This document shows positions 1 to 5,454 of a stretch of 5,716 nucleotides of DNA, in pieces. The translations under genes and the position numbers were made by a program. Under the pieces are notes generated by a model, which was given only the letters and a program-made list of their open reading frames with translations, searched no databases and was not told where the DNA came from. The stretch covers positions 1 through 5,716 of the forward strand of contig MWAR01000641.1 in the NCBI GenBank assembly GCA_002068715.1, in the 5' to 3' direction. How positions within the stretch are numbered: the stretch's first letter is position 1; each line of letters opens with the position of its first letter. This DNA comes from a bacterium ADurb.Bin374. GTDB lineage: Bacteria; Riflebacteria; Ozemobacteria; Ozemobacterales; Ozemobacteraceae.

Positions 1-124
1 TAATCCCCCTGGCGGGCCCCGCCTCCTTTCCCCTCCCCGTGTGTTCCATGGAAATGTCGCGCGCTCCGTCTATCTGTCGAAGCCGGCGAATCCGGTGGCG
101 TGAATTCCTCTGGTCTGCCCGGCG
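1..124. other. Non-coding left edge, no gene recognised
   Basis: No convincing reading frame with a start and ribosome binding site is visible here on either strand. The stretch begins with TAA, which could be the stop of a plus-strand gene lying outside the window, but nothing supports that. Bases 11-23 form a short GC dyad (GGCGGG, one centre base, CCCGCC) followed by a pyrimidine-rich run to about base 38. The run is mostly C rather than T, so it is a poor intrinsic terminator. The minus-strand operon to the right ends at its own terminator before reaching this stretch. Confidence 0.5.
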
Positions 125-166
125 ATAAAAAACACCAGGAACTCCCGCGTGGGAATTCCCGGTGTT
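125..166 (-). terminator. Rho-independent terminator of the fmdB-cpgs operon
   Basis: Arms at 131-146 and 151-166 pair around a 4-base loop (147-150). In the minus-strand RNA all 16 positions pair, two of them as G-U wobbles. In a plus-strand RNA the same two positions would be A-C mismatches. In the minus direction the stem runs straight into six T residues (132 to 127). Orientation, position 17 nt past the stop codon at 184, and the T-tract together make this a strong intrinsic terminator for the minus-strand operon. Confidence 0.93.
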
Positions 167-183
167 ATATATTTAGCTATTTA

Positions 184-1530
184 TTATTTCTTGGAGCTTT
201 TGAGAAGCTTGTGTTTGATCGCGAACTGGTGGATCAGCTGGTCCATGTTGGGTTCGCCGATTTCCTGGAGTTCGTAGCGAACGCGCAGGTGCGGCTTCTT
301 GATTTTGATGACGCGGGTCAGGTCGATCGGGGTGGCCGAGATGACCAGGTCGCAGTCGACCGAGTTCACGGTCTTCTCGAGGTCGGCGACTTCCTTGCCG
401 CTGTAGCCGAGAGCCGGGATGATCGCGCCGATGTCGGGATACTTGCGAAGGGCCTTGGCCATCTCACCGACGAACTTGTCGCGCGGATCGACGATCTCGC
501 CGGCGCCGTAGCGCTGGGCGGCGACGTATCCGGCGCCGAACTGCATCTCGCCGTGGGTCAGGGTCGGGCCGTCTTCGATCACGAGGACGCGCTTACCGCG
601 GATTCTCTCGCCGTGATCGACGAAGATCGGGCTGGCACCGTGAACGAGAACCGCCTCGGGATTCATCATCATGATGTTCTCGCGAACTACCTGGAGATCG
701 TCGGGATAGCACGAGTCGATCTTGTTGAGGACGACGACATCGGCGATGTAGCAGTTGGCTTCGCCGGGATAATAGCCGCGCTCGTGGCCGGGGCGGTGCG
801 GATCGGCGACGACAACCTTGAGATCGGCCTTGTAGAATGGGAAATCGTTGTTTCCGCCGTCCCAGACGATGACGTCGGCTTCTTTTTCGGCTTCGGCACC
901 GATTTTGCCGTAGTCGACGCCGGAATAAATGACGGCGCCCATGTCGATGTGCGGCTCGTATTCCTCGCGCTCCTCGATGGTGCAGTTGTGCTTGTCGAGG
1001 TCTTTATAATCGGCGAAGCGCTGGCAGATCTGCTTCTCGAGGTTGCCGTAAGGCATCGGGTGCCGGATAGAGACGACCTTGAGGCCCATCTTCTTGAGGG
1101 CGGTGACGACGCGGCGGGTCGTCTGGGACTTGCCGGAGCCGGTGCGGACGGCGCAGACGGAGACGACCGGCACGGAGAGCTCGATCGCGGTCTGGTTGTA
1201 GCCGAGCAGCTTGAAGCTGGCGCCGGCGGCGGTCACCTGGCTGGCGTGGTGCATGATGTACTCATGGCTGACGTCACTGTAGGAGAACACGACTTCGTCG
1301 ATCTTCTCCTTGCGGATCATGTCGATGAGATCCTTTTCGGGGCGGATCGGAATGCCCTTCGGATACATCTTGCCGGCCAGCTTCGCCGGATACACGCGCC
1401 CCTCGATGTTCGGGATCTGGGTGGCGGTGAACGCAACAACCTGATACGCCGGATTGTCGCGGTATACGACGTTGAAATTGTGGAAATCACGTCCGGCCGC
1501 GCCCATGATGATGGTTCTGATCGGTGCCAT
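184..1530 (-). CDS. Cyclic 2,3-diphosphoglycerate synthetase-family P-loop NTPase
   Basis: This 448-aa protein matches the COG2403 / cyclic 2,3-diphosphoglycerate synthetase family, whose characterised archaeal member closes 2,3-diphosphoglycerate into its cyclic anhydride using ATP. Visible parts are an N-terminal Rossmann-like segment (IIMGAAGRDFHNFN, residues 7-20), a P-loop with GSGKSQTT at 131-138 (Lys134), a Walker B-like VIVWDGGNND (219-228, Asp223 or 224), an NKID base-recognition-like motif (269-272) and a conserved-looking EDGPTLTHGEMQFGAGY (319-335). Length is close to the roughly 460 aa of the archaeal enzyme. The frame extends 13 codons upstream to 1569, but I chose the ATG at 1530-1528 because AGGGAG lies 5 nt before it and the conserved sequence begins right after. 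No signal peptide or membrane segment is seen, so it should be cytosolic. The two adjacent stop codons at the end precede the terminator. It is second in an operon behind the zinc-ribbon gene. Family membership is fairly firm. Product identity in a bacterium is inference, since the family also includes uncharacterised predicted GTPases. Confidence 0.85.
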   Translation of the reverse strand: MAPIRTIIMGAAGRDFHNFNVVYRDNPAYQVVAFTATQIPNIEGRVYPAKLAGKMYPKGIPIRPEKDLIDMIRKEKIDEVVFSYSDVSHEYIMHHASQVTAAGASFKLLGYNQTAIELSVPVVSVCAVRTGSGKSQTTRRVVTALKKMGLKVVSIRHPMPYGNLEKQICQRFADYKDLDKHNCTIEEREEYEPHIDMGAVIYSGVDYGKIGAEAEKEADVIVWDGGNNDFPFYKADLKVVVADPHRPGHERGYYPGEANCYIADVVVLNKIDSCYPDDLQVVRENIMMMNPEAVLVHGASPIFVDHGERIRGKRVLVIEDGPTLTHGEMQFGAGYVAAQRYGAGEIVDPRDKFVGEMAKALRKYPDIGAIIPALGYSGKEVADLEKTVNSVDCDLVISATPIDLTRVIKIKKPHLRVRYELQEIGEPNMDQLIHQFAIKHKLLKSSKK

Positions 1531-1535
1531 TGTTG

Positions 1536-1541
1536 CTCCCT
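1536..1541 (-). promoter_or_regulatory. Ribosome binding site fixing the NTPase start
   Basis: AGGGAG on the minus strand is followed by 5 nt and then ATG at 1530-1528. No comparable site precedes the upstream in-frame ATG at 1569. This supports the shorter 448-aa protein over a 461-aa one. Confidence 0.75.
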
Positions 1542-1603
1542 TTCCTGTACTGTTGATTCCCGGTTTCACGCCGGGTTGGTTACCGTGCTATGGATCCTGC
1601 CGC

Positions 1604-1846
1604 TCAGTGACCGCAGCTGCCGCAGGAATGCGACGAACAGCTTCCGCAGCTGTGACCGCCGCCGGCGTCCCCTCCGCCGAGATCCAGCGTTTTCGTGCCG
1701 CCGGACGTTGCGAAGTTCGATACCTTCTTGCTGACGTTTTTCCCGTGACAGGCGTCACAGGTGATGGTGCTCAAATCAGTTTTCATTGAGCAGAGAACAT
1801 CGAAGGCCTTTTTGCAATCGGAACAGTAAAACTCGTAGATCGGCAT
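1604..1846 (-). CDS. FmdB-family zinc-ribbon protein
   Basis: The 80-aa protein opens with MPIYEFYCSDC, the hallmark of the FmdB/CxxC_CXXC_SSSS family of small putative regulatory zinc ribbons. Cys8 and Cys11 pair with Cys30 and Cys33 to form the ribbon, which probably binds one zinc ion. After a Gly-rich linker (about 57-64) the tail holds two copies of HSCGSC (65-70 and 73-78) and ends GH, giving four more cysteines and three histidines that could form a second metal site. The ATG at 1846-1844 is preceded by AGAGGG at a 6-nt spacing. It is first in a two-gene operon with its own promoter, and the next gene starts 73 nt downstream. The family has no firmly established molecular function. The original FmdB was linked to regulation of a formamidase/amidase operon. 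A metal-sensing or accessory role toward the co-transcribed NTPase is only inference from position. Confidence 0.88.
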   Translation of the reverse strand: MPIYEFYCSDCKKAFDVLCSMKTDLSTITCDACHGKNVSKKVSNFATSGGTKTLDLGGGDAGGGHSCGSCSSHSCGSCGH

Positions 1847-1852
1847 TGAAAG

Positions 1853-1858
1853 CCCTCT
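1853..1858 (-). promoter_or_regulatory. Ribosome binding site of the zinc-ribbon gene
   Basis: AGAGGG on the minus strand ends 6 nt before the ATG at 1846-1844, a normal Shine-Dalgarno spacing that supports this start. Confidence 0.7.
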
Positions 1859-1898
1859 TCATCTTGAATACGGGATTCGCATACCCCGGTTGTGGCAA

Positions 1899-1927
1899 AT
1901 CCTAGCACATGGGTCAATGTGAGTCAA
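1899..1927 (-). promoter_or_regulatory. Sigma70-type promoter of the fmdB-cpgs operon
   Basis: On the minus strand, TTGACT (1927-1922) is separated by 17 bp from TAGGAT (1904-1899), which is directly preceded by TGC, an extended -10 TGn element. Transcription should begin near 1892, giving a leader of roughly 45 nt before the zinc-ribbon ATG at 1846. A second TTGAC lies 10 bp downstream of the -35 hexamer and could be an alternative element or a regulator half-site. Confidence 0.72.
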
Positions 1928-1952
1928 ACAGTACGACGGCGCCAGTTTCCTT

Positions 1953-1980
1953 TTGACACCGGGTCACCCTCGTGTATAAA
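1953..1980 (+). promoter_or_regulatory. Sigma70-type promoter of the HEAT-repeat gene
   Basis: A consensus TTGACA (1953-1958) is followed after 16 bp by TATAAA (1975-1980). Initiation would be expected around 1986-1988, only about 4-6 nt before the ATG at 1992. The promoter is divergent from the minus-strand one, with 25 bp between the two -35 boxes, so the two units can be fired independently but could share an operator. Confidence 0.72.
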
Positions 1981-1991
1981 CTGAATGGAAT

Positions 1992-3671
1992 ATGACAGAC
2001 CAACCATCCGTCACCCTCGAACAGATCCGCCAGGCGCTCGCACAGCCGAATCAGGCCATTCGGAAGCGGGCGCTCGCGCTTATCTACAACGAGGCGAAAG
2101 TCGAAGCCGGCCCCATCCTCGAGGAATACCTCGGCCGGGAAGAGGACCCCGCCCTGCAGACCCTCGCTCTCAAGGTCCTCGAAAAGTTAAACTCCTTCAG
2201 GGAGTGCGCCGGCCAGGTTCCGACGGAGCGTCTCGCCCCCCTTCTCCAGAATCCAGATCCGCAGGCACGCCTGATGGGGCTCAGAGCGGCGGCAACCCGC
2301 AACGACGCGGATCTTGCGAAAATCGTCGTCCGGCACTGTTCCAGAGACGAATCTCCGGAAGCCCGCCAGCTCATCGCGCATATTCTTCGTGAGAACCCTC
2401 TCCCCGAGGGGTTACCCATCCTTCTCGACCTGGCGAACGCGGAAAACGAAAAAATTCGCGAAGACGCGATCGAAGGAATCCTTCAGGTCATCACCCGCCG
2501 GCTGTATCCCGAAGTCCTCAAGACCCTCCTCGATCCGTCCCCAGCGCTCAAAATGCGAGCCTATCAGCTGATCAGCCGCATCAGCCGCCCGAATCTGCTC
2601 GAGGCGCTCGAAGCTATGCTCAACAACGCAGATCCTGAGATCTGCAGACTTGGCGGGAAGCTGCTTTCGAGCTTTTTGAATCCCGACCTGATCTCACTCC
2701 TTTCCAGGCATGCCGATCACCAGGATGCCGAAACGGCCGCCCTGTGCAAGCGGACCCTGGTTCTTCTCGCCCAGAAAGGTCATTTCGAGGCCGCCCAACT
2801 GGTCGAGAAGTTCACCGCCAGGGAAAAACCGGGTTCTCCCGTGGCCGGCGCGCAGAGCCCGGTCTCCGGAACGTGCGCCGATGCCGTCAGGACACTGAAG
2901 GATCTGCTCATCCGGTTTCCCGCCTTCCTCCAGACACCGTTCCTTGATCTTCCCGCCAACGCGGATATCCCGCAAACCCTCCTCCGGATCAGAGACCTCC
3001 ACGCAAGGATCCGGACCATGATCGCCGGCCCCCTCCTGACGGCATATTTCGGCTACGGCCGACGCGGCCCGACATCCGACAGGATCGCCTTCAAGGCGCT
3101 TCAGCAGGGAATGGCGCGCGTGGACCTGCCAGCCCTAATCACATCGCTCGCGCCTGCGTTCGATTCGCTCGCCGGCGAAACAGACCTGTATCCCCTCATG
3201 ATCGTACTCCGTTCGAAAAATCCCCCGGTATATCCTCTCTACGAGCGGCTTGCCTTTTTCCAGAAGACGATCCCTACTTTGAGTTCGGGGTCAGCCGCCC
3301 CGGCCGCCCTTTTCACCCCTCTGTTTCAGGGCGCCATCGAACTGCTGAAATCATTCGAAGTCCTGCTTCCGAACAGAATGGTGGTGAAATACAGCGATCC
3401 GGCCGGCATCAGGGTGCTCGACTTCATGAAAAGCCCTCCCGTTCCGGCCGATACGCGGCTTCTCGTCAACTTCGATCTTCCCATGAACGATCCTACGCTG
3501 GTCAGCGGGAATTCAGCGTGCGCCATGAGTCTGTCGCCGTTCCTGAAATACGACCAGGCGACCCGCACCATCGTCGCGAACGAGCCGGGCGAGCACGACC
3601 TCTGGGAGTATCTGACGAAGCTGAATATCCTCGATTCGTTTCTTGCCTTCCTGAAAGAAAAGGCCGCCTGA
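1992..3671 (+). CDS. HEAT-repeat protein with unrecognised C-terminal domain
   Basis: The 559-aa product has no signal peptide or membrane segment and is probably cytoplasmic. Residues about 9-262 form some seven or eight helical pairs of the HEAT/armadillo type, for example around 38-67, 79-103, 105-133, 139-168, 173-200 and 201-230, with recurring D/N-P turns followed by R-x-x-A/G helices (NPDPQARLMGLRAA, 87-100). Such solenoids act as protein-protein scaffolds. A flexible Pro/Gly/Ser linker (about 279-294) leads to a domain of some 265 residues (296-559) that I do not recognise. It contains FGYGRRGPTSDRIAFKAL (353-370) and, near the end, a more strand-rich part (about 463-533), including LLVNFDLPMNDPTLVSG (490-506). 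The ATG at 1992 is chosen because the helical repeats begin immediately and no in-frame start lies upstream. It has no proper Shine-Dalgarno, only GGAA just before it, and sits 12 bp after the -10 box. It appears monocistronic or leads into the right-hand cluster by read-through. Function unknown. Confidence 0.85.
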   Translation: MTDQPSVTLEQIRQALAQPNQAIRKRALALIYNEAKVEAGPILEEYLGREEDPALQTLALKVLEKLNSFRECAGQVPTERLAPLLQNPDPQARLMGLRAAATRNDADLAKIVVRHCSRDESPEARQLIAHILRENPLPEGLPILLDLANAENEKIREDAIEGILQVITRRLYPEVLKTLLDPSPALKMRAYQLISRISRPNLLEALEAMLNNADPEICRLGGKLLSSFLNPDLISLLSRHADHQDAETAALCKRTLVLLAQKGHFEAAQLVEKFTAREKPGSPVAGAQSPVSGTCADAVRTLKDLLIRFPAFLQTPFLDLPANADIPQTLLRIRDLHARIRTMIAGPLLTAYFGYGRRGPTSDRIAFKALQQGMARVDLPALITSLAPAFDSLAGETDLYPLMIVLRSKNPPVYPLYERLAFFQKTIPTLSSGSAAPAALFTPLFQGAIELLKSFEVLLPNRMVVKYSDPAGIRVLDFMKSPPVPADTRLLVNFDLPMNDPTLVSGNSACAMSLSPFLKYDQATRTIVANEPGEHDLWEYLTKLNILDSFLAFLKEKAA

Positions 3672-3682
3672 CGATGCGCCTG

Positions 3683-3704
3683 CTATATATTGATAGATAT
3701 ATAG
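3683..3704. repeat. AT-rich inverted repeat after the HEAT-repeat gene
   Basis: CTATATAT (3683-3690) and ATATATAG (3697-3704) are perfect inverted 8-bp arms around TGATAG, starting 11 bp past the stop codon. It stands out as an all-but-GC-free island in GC-rich surroundings. It is not followed by a T-tract, and an A/U-only stem is weak, so it is a poor terminator. A protein-binding operator or a DNA-melting site is more likely, but neither is shown. Confidence 0.6.
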
Positions 3705-3733
3705 TGTCGCAAGCTCCGTGTTTCGCGGGTCTC

Positions 3734-3747
3734 GGGCGCGCGCGCCC
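3734..3747. repeat. Perfect 14-bp GC palindrome
   Basis: GGGCGCGCGCGCCC reads the same on both strands and contains ten bases of strictly alternating G and C (3736-3745). It lies midway in the gap between the HEAT-repeat and DJ-1-like genes. As RNA it cannot form a normal hairpin without sacrificing the central bases to a loop. No T-tract follows. Its role is unknown. Confidence 0.55.
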
Positions 3748-3778
3748 CTGACCGTCGCACCGTTCTCACGAGGTTCTT

Positions 3779-3793
3779 TGGCGGAATCCGCCA
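3779..3793. promoter_or_regulatory. Dyad upstream of the DJ-1-like gene, possible operator or leader hairpin
   Basis: TGGCGGA and TCCGCCA form perfect 7-bp arms around a single central A, ending 13 bp before the Shine-Dalgarno. The geometry is that of a dimeric repressor site. A one-base spacer would force a few central pairs open in RNA, so a DNA operator is the better reading. No convincing -35/-10 pair was found in the gap to go with it. Confidence 0.4.
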
Positions 3794-3806
3794 CCCCGAA
3801 CATACC

Positions 3807-3814
3807 GAGGAGGT
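3807..3814 (+). promoter_or_regulatory. Strong Shine-Dalgarno of the DJ-1-like gene
   Basis: GAGGAGGT lies 4 nt before the ATG at 3819. It is by far the best ribosome binding site on the plus strand of this window and contrasts with the next two genes, which have none visible. Confidence 0.85.
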
Positions 3815-3818
3815 TCCA

Positions 3819-4352
3819 ATGTCGAAACCAGCGATCGCCTGCGTCATTGCGCCGGAAAAGTTCCGTGACGAAGAGTTGTTCGTTCCGAAAGCGACGTTCG
3901 AAAAAGCCGGATACCGGACCCTTATCGCAAGCACCCGCATCGGAACGGCCTCCGGCATGCTCGGCGGATTCGCCACCGCCACGTGCCCGATCTCCGATCT
4001 GAAGGCGGCCGACCTCGCGGCGCTCGTAGTCGTCGGGGGCTCCGGGGCACACGCCCACCTTTGGGGTCACGCAGCCCTGCACGCGCTTGTCCGGGAAATG
4101 GCGAACGCCGGCAAGCCCGTGGCCGCCATCTGCATTTCTCCTGCGGTGCTCGCCAGGGCGGGAATCCTGAAGGGCAGGAAAGCCACCGTCTTCAAGGACC
4201 GGGCATCGATCGCCGAACTCGAGAAGGGAGAAGCGGTCTACGAACCCCGGACCTGCATTGTCGACGGGAACATCATCACCGCCAGCGGCCCCGAAGCCGC
4301 CGCCGAGTTCGCCGACGAGATTCTTCGCCTGCTCAAAGCGCAGTCACTCTAA
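3819..4352 (+). CDS. DJ-1/PfpI-superfamily protein
   Basis: The 177-aa protein has the single-domain size and fold signature of the DJ-1/YajL/PfpI family, which covers glyoxalase-like, stress-protective and protease-like members. The nucleophile-elbow Cys105 sits in VAAICISPAVLARAGILKG (101-119), and Glu19 in the DEELFVPKATFEKAGY segment aligns with the glutamate that lowers the cysteine pKa in DJ-1. GGSGAH (73-78) and the C-terminal ITASGPEAAAEFADEIL (153-169) are also typical. After the cysteine comes Ile rather than the His of PfpI proteases, placing it nearer DJ-1/YajL. At the place of the DJ-1 partner histidine (VTTH) it has ATVF, so this His is missing. No signal peptide, so cytosolic. 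It starts the right-hand gene string and is followed after 4 nt by a sugar nucleotidyltransferase. Substrate and reaction cannot be told. A role in carbonyl or oxidative damage handling is inference from the family. Confidence 0.9.
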   Translation: MSKPAIACVIAPEKFRDEELFVPKATFEKAGYRTLIASTRIGTASGMLGGFATATCPISDLKAADLAALVVVGGSGAHAHLWGHAALHALVREMANAGKPVAAICISPAVLARAGILKGRKATVFKDRASIAELEKGEAVYEPRTCIVDGNIITASGPEAAAEFADEILRLLKAQSL

Positions 4353-4356
4353 TCCC

Positions 4357-5439
4357 ATGGATCTCCCCCAGCTCCCCCCCCTGCTCGAGCGGGTTCTGCT
4401 GAATGCCGGAAGTTCGCTTCTCGACACCCTGCGCGCGATCGACGACTCAGCCCTCGAGATCGCCCTGATCGTCGACGACGGCCGCCACCTGCTAGGCACG
4501 GTCACCGACGGGGACATCCGGCGCGGTCTGCTGCGCGGCACGCCGCTCGACGCCCCCGTCAGGCTTCTGATGAATCCGAAGCCCGTCACGGCGGCCGCTT
4601 CGACGCCCGACGACGAACTGCTCTTCCTCATGTCGCAGCGGTCGATCAAGCATCTGCCGCTCGTCGACGCGCAAAACCGCGTCATGGGCCTGAAACGCCT
4701 GCAGGATCTGATCGCGAAACGTCCTCGGCCGAACTGGGCAATCGTCATGGCTGGGGGCCGCGGGAAACGGCTTGGCGCCTTGACGGACAACATCCCCAAG
4801 CCTCTGCTCCCCGTCGGCGATCAGCCTCTCCTCGGAACGATCATCCGGCAGATACAGCGGTCGGGCATCAATACGATCTTCGTCACGGTCCACTACCGGG
4901 CCGAGATGATCATCTCGTATCTCCGCTCCCTAGCGACGGAGGGCATCGATCTGCACGTCATCGAAGAACGGGAATCACTCGGAACCGCCGGCGGTCTGAG
5001 ACTCCTTCCCGAGATTCCCACCCATCCCGTCCTACTGATGAACGGCGATCTGCTGACCTCGGTGAACCTGGGGAACCTCCTGGAGTATCACGCGGCATCC
5101 GGCCGCCGCCTGACGGTCTGCACGCGGGAATTCAACTTTCAGATCCCCTACGGAGTGCTCACCATGAGCGGCGGCGCCCTGGCCGGCATCGAGGAAAAAC
5201 CTGCCCAGAAGCTCGTGATCAACGCCGGCATCTACGTCCTCGAGCCAGATGTCATCCGATCGATCGCCGACGAAGGCCCGATCGATATGCCAGACGTCAT
5301 CAGGCATGCGCTCCGGGATCCGGACGGGGTCGGCTGTTTCCCCCTGTCCGAATTCTGGCTCGATATCGGCAATCCGTCGGAATACCAGCGTGCGCAGACG
5401 GAATACGCAGCCCGCTTTTCCCCTTCTCCCGACGTCTGA
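4357..5439 (+). CDS. CBS-domain sugar-1-phosphate nucleotidyltransferase
   Basis: This 360-aa protein joins two CBS domains to a sugar nucleotidyltransferase. CBS1 (about 10-62) carries GTVTDGDIRRGLLRG (47-61), and CBS2 spans about 67-120. The catalytic domain (127-350) shows MAGGRGKRLG (131-140) with PKPLLPVGD (147-155) for NTP binding, LGTAGGL (208-214), the metal-binding NGD (229-231), EEKP (279-282), NAGIYV (289-294) and WLDIGNP (334-340), whose Asp336 should be the second metal ligand. It should transfer a nucleotide from an NTP onto a sugar-1-phosphate. The same architecture occurs in PtmE, the glucosamine-1-phosphate guanylyltransferase of legionaminic acid synthesis in Campylobacter. 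Which nucleotide and sugar apply here is not decidable by eye. The CBS pair suggests control by an adenine nucleotide. The frame runs open to a TTG at 4258, but that would overlap the DJ-1-like gene by 95 nt and add low-complexity residues, so the ATG at 4357 is preferred. No Shine-Dalgarno is visible. Translation probably depends on reinitiation after the stop codon ending at 4352. Confidence 0.92.
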   Translation: MDLPQLPPLLERVLLNAGSSLLDTLRAIDDSALEIALIVDDGRHLLGTVTDGDIRRGLLRGTPLDAPVRLLMNPKPVTAAASTPDDELLFLMSQRSIKHLPLVDAQNRVMGLKRLQDLIAKRPRPNWAIVMAGGRGKRLGALTDNIPKPLLPVGDQPLLGTIIRQIQRSGINTIFVTVHYRAEMIISYLRSLATEGIDLHVIEERESLGTAGGLRLLPEIPTHPVLLMNGDLLTSVNLGNLLEYHAASGRRLTVCTREFNFQIPYGVLTMSGGALAGIEEKPAQKLVINAGIYVLEPDVIRSIADEGPIDMPDVIRHALRDPDGVGCFPLSEFWLDIGNPSEYQRAQTEYAARFSPSPDV

Positions 5440-5454
5440 GCTCTCCCGCCGCTC

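Noticed and set aside
11..38. GC dyad with pyrimidine tract at the left edge as a terminator
   Set aside because: The tract after the stem is mainly C, and no gene ending just before it can be seen in the window.
1531..1569. 13-codon N-terminal extension of the NTPase from the ATG at 1569
   Set aside because: No ribosome binding site precedes it, while AGGGAG sits 5 nt before the ATG at 1530 and the conserved region begins there.
100..1734. Plus-strand open frame of 544 codons spanning the zinc-ribbon and NTPase genes
   Set aside because: It is antisense to two genes with clear family motifs, ribosome binding sites, promoter and terminator. Its translation is Val/Asp/Gly/Ala/Leu-rich without any family motif, as expected for a shadow frame in GC-rich DNA.
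1985..2392. Plus-strand frame of 135 codons starting at ATG 1985
   Set aside because: It lies in another frame of the HEAT-repeat gene. The product is Arg/Pro/Ser-rich with no domain, typical of an out-of-frame reading.
3513..4082. Minus-strand frame of 189 codons across the gap and DJ-1-like gene
   Set aside because: No ribosome binding site, no recognisable motif, and it overlaps two well-supported plus-strand genes.
4258..4356. 33-codon extension of the nucleotidyltransferase starting with TTG
   Set aside because: It would overlap the DJ-1-like gene by 95 nt, start on a rare codon and add a Pro/Ser-rich segment not typical of the family.
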